Position numbers and translations under genes: made by a program. DNA of 12,560 nucleotides from Candidatus Nanopelagicales bacterium (GTDB lineage: Bacteria; Actinomycetota; Actinomycetes; S36-B12), in the NCBI GenBank assembly GCA_018399515.1, contig JAGYOB010000379.1:1-12560 (forward strand), read 5' to 3'. Below the pieces are notes generated by a model. It saw only the letters and a program-made list of their open reading frames with translations. It searched no databases and was not told where the DNA came from. Shown here piece by piece: positions 7,798 through 12,560 of this stretch; the stretch's first letter is position 1, and the number at the start of each line of letters is the position of its first letter.

Positions 7798-7820
7798 GAT
7801 CTTAACGTGAGATTGAGATC
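7798..7820 (+). promoter_or_regulatory. Imperfect dyad in the ftsZ leader (candidate operator or RNA hairpin)
   Basis: GATCTTAA (7798-7805) and TTGAGATC (7813-7820) are inverted repeats matching at 7 of 8 positions (the mismatch is a G-U pair in RNA) around a 7-base centre. This is the most AT-rich patch of the region. It lies downstream of the candidate promoter and about 60 bases before the ftsZ GTG. It could bind a protein regulator or fold in the leader RNA. No known regulator site is claimed. Confidence 0.35.
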
Positions 7821-7864
7821 CGTGCGTGAATGAGCACGGTGGTCGACGGACGCGTCGAACCATC

Positions 7865-7871
7865 GGAAGGG
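7865..7871 (+). promoter_or_regulatory. Ribosome binding site that fixes the ftsZ GTG start
   Basis: GGAAGGG ends 8 bases before GTG 7880. The spacing and strength favour this GTG over the in-frame upstream GTG at 7826, which would add 18 residues (beginning NEHGGRR) that are not part of usual FtsZ proteins. Confidence 0.8.
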
Positions 7872-7879
7872 ATGCGCTC

Positions 7880-9049
7880 GTGGCCGCACCGCAGAACTAC
7901 CTCGCCGTCATCAAGGTCGTCGGCATCGGCGGCGGCGGCGTGAACGCCGTCAACCGGATGATCGATGTCGGGTTGAAGGGCGTGGAATTCGTCGCCATCA
8001 ACACCGACGCGCAAGCCCTGCTGATGAGCGACGCCGACGTCAAGCTCGACATCGGTCGCGATCTCACCCGGGGCCTGGGCGCTGGCGCCGATCCCGATGT
8101 CGGCCGTCAGGCCGCCGAGGATCACGCCGAAGAGATCGAAGAGGTGCTCCGCGGAGCCGACATGGTGTTCGTCACCGCCGGCGAAGGAGGTGGCACCGGA
8201 ACGGGTGGGGCCCCGGTCGTTGCGCGGGTCGCGCGCAGCCTGGGGGCGTTGACCATCGGTGTCGTCACGCGTCCGTTCGGTTTCGAAGGCCGCCGTCGGT
8301 CGACCCAGGCCGAGATCGGCGTGGAGAACCTGCGAGAAGAAGTCGACACTCTCATCGTGATTCCCAACGATCGCCTACTCAGCCTCGCCGACCGCAACGT
8401 CAGCGTCATCGATGCGTTCCGTCAAGCCGATCACGTTCTGCTGCAGGGTGTCTCAGGTATCACCGACCTCATCACCACACCCGGTCTGATCAACCTCGAC
8501 TTCGCCGACGTCAAGAGCGTGATGTCAGGGGCCGGGTCTGCGCTCATGGGAATCGGCAGCGCACGCGGTGATGAACGCGCTCTCGAAGCCGCCGAACGGG
8601 CGATCTCCTCGCCCCTGCTCGAGGCGAGCATCGAAGGGGCCCACGGCGTGCTGTTGAGTGTCTCCGGAGGCAGCGACCTGGGCCTATTCGAGATCAACGA
8701 AGCCGCCCGGCTTGTGTCTGATGCCGCACACCCCGACGCCAACATTATTTTCGGAGCGGTGATCGACGACACGCTCGCCGACGAAGTCCGCGTGACCGTG
8801 ATCGCCGCTGGCTTCGATGGAGGCACCCCGCCCACCCGACGCACTCAGCCGGTGACGCGCAAGGTTGCCGACGAGACCCCGGTAGCCGCTGCCGTGGCAA
8901 CGTCGCAGAGCCCGCAGGATGCACCGGCCATCCCGGTCACCGCAGAGCCGGCGCCCGAACCGAGGCAGCCCGCAGCACCTTCTCGCACCGTCGTGTTCGA
9001 CGATGTCGAGGGCGGCGATGACCTCGACGTTCCTGACTTCTTGAAGTAG
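7880..9049 (+). CDS. ftsZ: FtsZ, tubulin-like cell division GTPase
   Basis: FtsZ polymerises with GTP into the Z-ring at the division site. The protein has 389 residues. GTG 7880 is chosen because it gives the MAAPQNYLAVIKVVGIGGGG start usual in actinobacteria and has a strong ribosome binding site. Motifs: GIGGGGVNAVNRM (15-27), NTDAQAL (41-47), the tubulin signature GEGGGTGTGGAP (101-112), RPFGFEGRRR (131-140), and the T7 synergy loop NLDFADV (205-211), with Asp207 and Asp210 for catalysis. The core ends near residue 315. A Pro/Ala-rich disordered linker (about 316-370) leads to the C-terminal peptide DDLDVPDFLK (380-389), which is the likely SepF docking site. The gap upstream is the largest in the window (153 bases) and holds a candidate promoter and dyad, so ftsZ probably has its own expression control. 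Confidence 0.98.
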   Translation: MAAPQNYLAVIKVVGIGGGGVNAVNRMIDVGLKGVEFVAINTDAQALLMSDADVKLDIGRDLTRGLGAGADPDVGRQAAEDHAEEIEEVLRGADMVFVTAGEGGGTGTGGAPVVARVARSLGALTIGVVTRPFGFEGRRRSTQAEIGVENLREEVDTLIVIPNDRLLSLADRNVSVIDAFRQADHVLLQGVSGITDLITTPGLINLDFADVKSVMSGAGSALMGIGSARGDERALEAAERAISSPLLEASIEGAHGVLLSVSGGSDLGLFEINEAARLVSDAAHPDANIIFGAVIDDTLADEVRVTVIAAGFDGGTPPTRRTQPVTRKVADETPVAAAVATSQSPQDAPAIPVTAEPAPEPRQPAAPSRTVVFDDVEGGDDLDVPDFLK

Positions 9050-9076
9050 TCGACCGGCCCTGCCCGAGCTTGAGCC

Positions 9077-9829
9077 ATGGGTGTTCTCGCACGCGGCGAT
9101 GTTGCGTTAGCCGATGGCTCGGTGGTCGCGTGGCAGTTCACCGATCGCACCGACGGGGTCAGCGCACCGCCCTACGGCGAAGCCAATCTGGCGCTGCACG
9201 TCGACGATGATCCGGATGCGGTCGCTGCCAACCGGGAGCGACTGGCGGCGAACCTGGGGATCGGCGTCGATGATCTCGTGACGATGACGCAGGTGCACGG
9301 ACGCGAGCTCGTGGTCGTCGCGGGTCCACTGGGTGAGGTGGAACCCCCGCAGGCGGATGCTGTGCTCACCGAAGCCCAGGACGTGGCGCTGGTCGCGCAG
9401 GTCGCCGATTGCGTGCCCATCCTGCTCGCGGGCCCGCAGGGCACGATCGCGGCGGTGCACGCGGGGTGGCGGGGCGTGGTTGCCGGTGTCGTGCCTGCCT
9501 CGATCGAGGCATTCGTCGAGCGAGGGGTGCAGCCGGCATCGATCCGCGCCTGGGTGGGCCCGGCGATCTGTCCGGCGTGCTACGAGGTCGGTGACGATGT
9601 GCGCGAGCAGGTCGCGGCGGCGGCCGAATCGGCCTACGCCGTGACCGCGCAGGGAACCCCGGCCGTCGATGTCCGTGCTGGTGTGCTCGAGCAACTGGCG
9701 AGATACCAGATCGCAGCCGAGGTGATCGAGACCTGTACGGCCGAGGATGATCGGTTGTATTCCTACCGGCGGGATGGGCGCACCGGGCGGCAGGCCGGCG
9801 TGATCATCCGACGGTCGCCACGACGATGA
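9077..9829 (+). CDS. pgeF: PgeF/YfiH-family (laccase-domain) protein
   Basis: The family (YfiH, DUF152, human LACC1/FAMIN) consists of zinc-dependent cytoplasmic proteins with purine nucleoside phosphorylase or adenosine deaminase activity. PgeF is also described as a peptidoglycan editing factor that limits L-Ser misincorporation by MurC, which would suit this neighbourhood. The protein has 250 residues. The zinc ligands are visible as QVHG (His74), ADCVP (Cys112) and HAGWRG (His128), followed by GPAICPACYEVG (161-172) and a closing YSYRRDGRTGRQAG segment. The start ATG lies 27 bases after ftsZ. No good ribosome binding site is seen (only a weak GAG), so translation may depend on ftsZ. The stop overlaps yggS in ATGA. 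The family is secure; the reaction is inferred. Confidence 0.93.
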   Translation: MGVLARGDVALADGSVVAWQFTDRTDGVSAPPYGEANLALHVDDDPDAVAANRERLAANLGIGVDDLVTMTQVHGRELVVVAGPLGEVEPPQADAVLTEAQDVALVAQVADCVPILLAGPQGTIAAVHAGWRGVVAGVVPASIEAFVERGVQPASIRAWVGPAICPACYEVGDDVREQVAAAAESAYAVTAQGTPAVDVRAGVLEQLARYQIAAEVIETCTAEDDRLYSYRRDGRTGRQAGVIIRRSPRR

Positions 9830-10578
9830 CCGAGGGCACCGCTGAACTCAACGGCGGGCAGCGCCGCCGCGAACTCGCCGAGGGGCTCGCTTCGACCCGG
9901 TCGCGCATCGAGGCTGCCTGCCGGGCGGCCGGTCGCGATGACGGTGACGTGCACCTGATCGTGGTGACCAAGACCTGGCCGACCAGCGACGTGCTCGCAC
10001 TGGCCGACCTCAAAGTCGCTGACATGGGTGAGAACAAAGCGGGGGAGTTGCGCGAGAAGCGGATCGCATGCGCCGATGCGGCGGCACCGTCGCTGACCTG
10101 GCACTTCATCGGCCAGATCCAATCCAATAAGGCCCGCGAGATCGCTCGATACGCCGATGTCGTGCATGCGGTGGATCGACCCAAACTGCTCGCCGGGCTG
10201 GCCCGCGGCGCGCAGGAGCGCATCGAAGCTGGAGCGACTACCGAGCTGGGGTGTCTGGTGCAGGTGTCCCTCGACCCCGAACCCAGCGCCGGACGCGGGG
10301 GCGCAACCGGCGAGCAGGGCCTCGCCCTGGCCGATCAGATCGCCGACACCGAGGGGCTCATGCTGCGCGGGGTGATGGGTGTCGCGCCGCTGGGGGGCGA
10401 TCCGCAGGCGGCGTTCGCCACCTTGCGCGAGGTCGCCGACCGCGTTCGCAGTGCCCATCCTCAGGCGACGTGGATGTCTGCGGGGATGAGCGAGGACCTC
10501 GAACAGGCCGTGTCCGCTGGCGCGACACACCTACGCGTCGGCTCGGCGATCCTGGGGAGCAGGCCTCCGCTCGGGTAG
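9826..10578 (+). CDS. yggS: YggS/PLPBP-family pyridoxal phosphate homeostasis protein
   Basis: This is a PLP-binding, single-domain TIM-barrel protein (the fold of the alanine racemase N-domain) that acts in vitamin B6 homeostasis and has no known catalytic turnover. The protein has 250 residues. The ATG overlaps the pgeF stop (ATGA). The PLP lysine is in LIVVTKTWP (Lys49). WHFIGQIQSNKAREI (residues near 92-106) and MSAGMSEDLEQAVSAGATHLRVGSAILG at the C-terminus are family signatures, the last forming the phosphate-binding part. The usual GENRxQEA reads GENKAGEL here, a modest change. It co-occurs with pgeF, sepF and yggT in many Gram-positive dcw clusters. A GC-rich hairpin follows the stop. 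Confidence 0.95.
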   Translation: MTEGTAELNGGQRRRELAEGLASTRSRIEAACRAAGRDDGDVHLIVVTKTWPTSDVLALADLKVADMGENKAGELREKRIACADAAAPSLTWHFIGQIQSNKAREIARYADVVHAVDRPKLLAGLARGAQERIEAGATTELGCLVQVSLDPEPSAGRGGATGEQGLALADQIADTEGLMLRGVMGVAPLGGDPQAAFATLREVADRVRSAHPQATWMSAGMSEDLEQAVSAGATHLRVGSAILGSRPPLG

Positions 10579-10592
10579 CGTCAACTCCCAGT

Positions 10593-10618
10593 AGGCCCCG
10601 CAGGTGCGGCGGGGGCCT
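10593..10618 (+). terminator. GC-rich hairpin between yggS and sepF (attenuator or weak terminator)
   Basis: AGGCCCCGC (10593-10601) pairs with GCGGGGGCCT (10609-10618), giving a 9-bp stem with one bulged G and a 7-base loop. No T-run follows, as often in high-GC actinobacteria. It lies 14 bases after the yggS stop and about 40 bases before sepF, so it could end part of the transcripts or protect an RNA end. By-eye call. Confidence 0.45.
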
Positions 10619-10629
10619 CCACACGAGCC

Positions 10630-10658
10630 GAAAGGCATACCGACTCGAAAGGCACACC
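10630..10658 (+). promoter_or_regulatory. Duplicated ribosome-binding motif before sepF
   Basis: The 12-mer GAAAGGCATACC (10630-10641) recurs with one change as GAAAGGCACACC (10647-10658), directly abutting the sepF ATG. The second copy places GAAAGG 6 bases from the start codon and is the functional ribosome binding site by position. The first copy is 17 bases further up and may act as a standby site or be a duplication relic. Confidence 0.55.
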
Positions 10659-11282
10659 ATGGCAGGCTCGATGCGCAAGATGGCGGTGTACCTGGGCCTC
10701 GTCGAGGATGACGACCCCTACCGCGATGATCCGTATCGCAGTGATGAGATCGACAACTACGACGAACCGGACGAGGAAACCCAGCGCCGCGAACGTCGCG
10801 CCTCACGTCGATCAGGTGCCTCGGATTACCGCTCCGTGACGGTGGCCGATCCGCCCTCGTCGGTGCGCACGTTCCGCGACGAGCGGGTGTCCACCCGAGA
10901 CCGCGAACCGCGCGGTGGCGACCGCGGCGTCGATCGCAGTGGCGACCGCGGTGTCGACGTCGATCCGACTCCCACGCGCGCAGCCCCGGCCGTGGGTGCG
11001 GATCTGTACCGGATCACCACGATCCATCCGCACACCTATAACGATGCCCGCAGGATCGGCGAGGAGTTCCGCGAGGGTATCCCGGTGATCATGAACCTGA
11101 CCGAGATGGAAGACGGCGATGCCAAACGCATCGTCGACTTCGCCGCCGGTCTGGTCTTCGGCCTGCATGGCACGATCGAGCGGGTGACGAACAAGGTGTT
11201 TCTGTTGTCCCCAGAAAACGTCGATGTCGGCGCTGAAGCTCGAGTCCAATTGGCCCAGAACGGGTTTTTCAACCAAAGTTGA
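10659..11282 (+). CDS. sepF: SepF, FtsZ-binding membrane anchor of the Z-ring
   Basis: SepF tethers FtsZ to the membrane and bundles filaments; in actinobacteria lacking FtsA it is the main anchor. The protein has 207 residues. ATG 10659 is chosen for the family N-terminus, an amphipathic membrane-targeting helix (SMRKMAVYLGLVED, 4-17), and for the ribosome binding site GAAAGG. A charged, disordered linker (about 18-110) contains DPYRDDPYR and a duplicated GDRGVD unit. The conserved dimerising SepF domain spans about 115-200, with HPHTYNDARRIGEEFREGIPV starting at residue 124, MNLTEMEDGDAKRIVDF (145-161), GLVFGLHGTIERV (164-176) and FLLSPENVDV (181-190). ftsZ lies four genes upstream and ends in the peptide that SepF is known to bind. 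Confidence 0.95.
   Translation: MAGSMRKMAVYLGLVEDDDPYRDDPYRSDEIDNYDEPDEETQRRERRASRRSGASDYRSVTVADPPSSVRTFRDERVSTRDREPRGGDRGVDRSGDRGVDVDPTPTRAAPAVGADLYRITTIHPHTYNDARRIGEEFREGIPVIMNLTEMEDGDAKRIVDFAAGLVFGLHGTIERVTNKVFLLSPENVDVGAEARVQLAQNGFFNQS
10917..10964 (+). repeat. 24-bp tandem duplication in the sepF linker
   Basis: Two 24-base units (10917-10940, 10941-10964) share their first 18 bases at 16 positions. They encode GDRGVDRS (87-94) and GDRGVDVD (95-102) in the disordered linker. This looks like an in-frame slippage duplication that lengthens the linker. Confidence 0.6.
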
Positions 11283-11347
11283 GTCGATGATCAACCTGTA
11301 GGATTGCCCGAACAGGGATGGTTGTCTGCGAGTGAGGAGATGAGACG

Positions 11348-11635
11348 GTGGCTGCGGTCGGTCAGGTGATCGCCACCGTCTTGTGGCTGTATTGGCTTGT
11401 ACTCATCGGTCGGTTGATCTTCGACTTCGTCCAGATCTTCGCTCGATCCTGGCGACCGCGCGGCCCGCTGCTTATCCTGGCCGAGATTCTGTACAGCCTC
11501 ACCGATCCACCGCTGCGCCTGCTGCGCCGGGTTATTCCTCCGTTGAAACTCGGGGGAATCCAATTCGATCTGGCGTTCTTGGTATTGATCATCGCGGTGC
11601 AGATCTTGATCAATGTCGCTCTCGCGTTCACATAG
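11348..11635 (+). CDS. YggT-family integral membrane protein
   Basis: This is a small YggT-family membrane protein of 95 residues, of undefined biochemical role; it is often found between sepF and divIVA. GTG 11348 is chosen because GAGGAG (11334-11339) lies 8 bases upstream and the first helix follows directly. An ATG at 11340 is out of frame. Two hydrophobic helices (about 5-28 and 71-93) flank a basic loop (RSWRPRG, 33-39) and the family motif TDPPLRLLRRVIPP (52-65). In other bacteria family members have been linked to osmotic or ion stress and to cell shape, but nothing in this sequence shows that. The 65-base gap after sepF has no clear promoter. Confidence 0.9.
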   Translation: MAAVGQVIATVLWLYWLVLIGRLIFDFVQIFARSWRPRGPLLILAEILYSLTDPPLRLLRRVIPPLKLGGIQFDLAFLVLIIAVQILINVALAFT

Positions 11636-11663
11636 GAACACATCCGTTCGAAGGAGCACCGCC

Positions 11664-12452
11664 ATGGCACTTACACCCGCCGATGTGCACAATCAGCAGT
11701 TCACCACGGTGCGGATGCGCACCGGGTACGACATGGACGAGGTGGATGCGTTCCTCGACTCGGTCGAGGCCGAGATCGGTCGGCTGCTTGCCGAAAACGA
11801 CGATCTGCGGGCACAGGTGACCCAGGCCCAGTCGCGGGCGCTGGCGGCGCAGAATCGCGCGGCGGGTGCGAAGGAGGAGTCCGCTCCTGTCGATCCAACC
11901 CCGGCCAACCCGGCGCTGGCGGCCGTCGTCGCGCAGGCGAGTGCAACACCGAGCGCGACACCCAGTGCCACGCCCAGTGCTGACGACGCGATGGACGAAG
12001 CATCAGCTCCGGTGCAGGAGGCCATCGCCGAAACCACCGACGTCGAAGTCGCGGAAGTGCACGTCGAGCAGGTCGAGATCGAGCAGGTCGAGGTCGCGCA
12101 GGCATCGGGGGTGTCTGATCAGACACCCCCGTCGGAGCAGGCGTTGAAGATCCTCGAGATCGCCCAGCGCACGGCCGACGAGACGGTGGCGCACGCGAAG
12201 TCGGAGGCCTCGACGATCTTGTCCAAGGCGCGGTCGCAGGCAGCGGAGGTCACCGCTGATCTCGACGCCCAGCGAACCGCGCTGGAAAAGCAGGTGGGTC
12301 AGTTGCGGACTTTCGAACGCAACTACCGGATCGCGTTGCGTGATCACATCGCCGGACAGTTGGCGGACTTCGATCGGGCGGCCTCGAAGGAGGATTCCGT
12401 CGTCGGTCCACCTCCCGCTATCGCGTCCGCGCAGGCGGCTCTCGACGAGTAG
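11664..12452 (+). CDS. divIVA: DivIVA/Wag31-family polar and septal scaffold protein
   Basis: DivIVA is a coiled-coil protein that binds negatively curved membrane at poles and septa; in actinobacteria (Wag31) it directs polar growth. The protein has 262 residues. ATG 11664 has AAGGAG 7 bases upstream, and the open frame before it overlaps yggT. The N-terminal lipid-binding DivIVA domain (about 1-60) has ALTPADVHNQQF (2-13), RMRTGYDMDEVDAFLD (17-32) and a first coiled coil. A long low-complexity linker (about 65-155) holds SATP repeats (93-105) and an acidic Val-Glu run (127-146). A second coiled coil (about 157-240) contains the family RTFERNYR segment (215-222). A perfect 26-bp palindrome lies in the linker codons for residues 148-156. 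This is the last gene of the dcw array here. Confidence 0.95.
   Translation: MALTPADVHNQQFTTVRMRTGYDMDEVDAFLDSVEAEIGRLLAENDDLRAQVTQAQSRALAAQNRAAGAKEESAPVDPTPANPALAAVVAQASATPSATPSATPSADDAMDEASAPVQEAIAETTDVEVAEVHVEQVEIEQVEVAQASGVSDQTPPSEQALKILEIAQRTADETVAHAKSEASTILSKARSQAAEVTADLDAQRTALEKQVGQLRTFERNYRIALRDHIAGQLADFDRAASKEDSVVGPPPAIASAQAALDE
11940..11981 (+). repeat. 12-bp tandem repeats in divIVA encoding Ser-Ala-Thr-Pro
   Basis: Three 12-base units start at 11940, 11952 and 11964, with a partial fourth at 11976. All encode SATP but use different codons (for example GCA, GCG and GCC for Ala). The peptide repeat is perfect while the DNA has drifted, which points to an old duplication or to selection on the peptide. 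Confidence 0.7.
12106..12131. repeat. Perfect 26-bp palindrome inside the divIVA coding sequence
   Basis: The arms GGGGGTGTCTGA (12107-12118) and TCAGACACCCCC (12119-12130) are exact reverse complements with no spacer, and the outer C12106/G12131 also pair, giving 26 symmetric bases. The core TGATCA is central. It encodes the end of Ser148 through Pro156, between the acidic linker and the second coiled coil. It could be an operator, a recombination or palindromic insertion relic, or a strong RNA stem. No T-run follows. Confidence 0.9.
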
Positions 12453-12465
12453 CCCGCACCGAAGG

Positions 12466-12487
12466 CGCCTCGCGCTAGGTGCGAGCG
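12466..12487 (+). terminator. Candidate hairpin terminator after divIVA
   Basis: CTCGCGC (12469-12475) pairs with GTGCGAG (12479-12485) through a TAG loop, including one G-U pair. Two further pairs (12466-12467 with 12486-12487) form if C12468 bulges. It starts 14 bases after the divIVA stop and lacks a T-run. It would lie between divIVA and a possible convergent gene, so it could serve both strands. Confidence 0.4.
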
Positions 12488-12558
12488 ATCGATAGGTGCA
12501 GGCTGAGATCCTCGTCGGTGCTCACATGGTCACCCTCGATCGGGTCACCAGGTGCGAA
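12475..12558 (-). CDS. Possible 3' end of a convergent gene (partial, unidentified)
   Basis: On the minus strand one frame is open from the window edge to a TAG at 12477-12475. The 27 residues read in part GDPIEGDHVSTDEDLSLHLS and end in IART, a plausible C-terminus of a soluble protein. The two other minus-strand frames contain stops in this stretch, and all three plus-strand frames stop before about 12510. The stop falls in the hairpin, as expected for a gene converging on divIVA. The stretch is too short for a family assignment, and an open frame of this length can arise by chance. Confidence 0.35.
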   Translation of the reverse strand, partial: FAPGDPIEGDHVSTDEDLSLHLSIART

Positions 12559-12560
12559 AT

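Noticed and set aside
7826..7879. 18-residue N-terminal extension of FtsZ from GTG 7826
   Set aside because: The extension is basic and unlike FtsZ, it has no ribosome binding site, and GTG 7880 has a strong one and gives the usual MAAPQNYLAV start.
11279..11304. TTGAGT and TAGGAT as a promoter for yggT/divIVA
   Set aside because: The -10-like TAGGAT is reasonable, but the spacer is only 14 bases and no other -35 fits, so it was not listed as a feature.
1..12560. CRISPR arrays, tRNA or rRNA genes, insertion sequences
   Set aside because: No regularly spaced direct repeats, cloverleaf, rRNA segments, transposase frames or flanking inverted repeats were seen.

Overview
The window is a high-GC actinobacterial division and cell wall (dcw) cluster, read almost entirely from the + strand. 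The order mraY-murD-ftsW-murG-murC-ftsQ-[hydrolase]-ftsZ-pgeF-yggS-sepF-yggT-divIVA is typical of Actinomycetes (mycobacteria, streptomycetes, Micrococcales). ftsA, zipA and ddl are absent, and SepF and DivIVA/Wag31 are present, which fits a Gram-positive actinobacterium. A Micrococcales-type organism is likely, but this is inferred from protein character and no genus can be named from the sequence alone.

Region 1 (1-7044) holds peptidoglycan precursor and divisome genes: MraY (lipid I; its first few codons lie upstream of the window), MurD and MurC (amino-acid ligases), FtsW (septal glycosyltransferase), MurG (lipid II) and FtsQ. They are packed with four-base ATGA/GTGA overlaps. The one exception is murG-murC, where a six-codon mini-ORF bridges the gap.

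Region 2 (7022-7879) is the accessory part. A 234-residue alpha/beta-hydrolase-like gene sits between ftsQ and ftsZ, a position normally without a gene. After it comes a roughly 150-base control region with a candidate promoter, an imperfect dyad and the ribosome binding site that fixes a GTG start for ftsZ.

Region 3 (7880-12452) holds FtsZ, PgeF (YfiH/laccase-domain family), YggS (PLP homeostasis), SepF (FtsZ membrane anchor), YggT (membrane protein) and DivIVA (polar/septal scaffold). A GC-rich hairpin and a duplicated ribosome-binding motif precede sepF. The DivIVA linker carries tandem codon repeats and a perfect 26-bp palindrome.

The last about 100 bases hold a hairpin that may be a terminator, and possibly the 3' end of a convergent minus-strand gene.

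Together the genes make lipid II, polymerise it at the septum, assemble and anchor the Z-ring, and organise polar or septal growth. Most of the window is standard. The points worth a second look are the inserted hydrolase, the ftsZ leader dyad, the sepF leader and the divIVA palindrome. No wholly new multi-gene system is visible.
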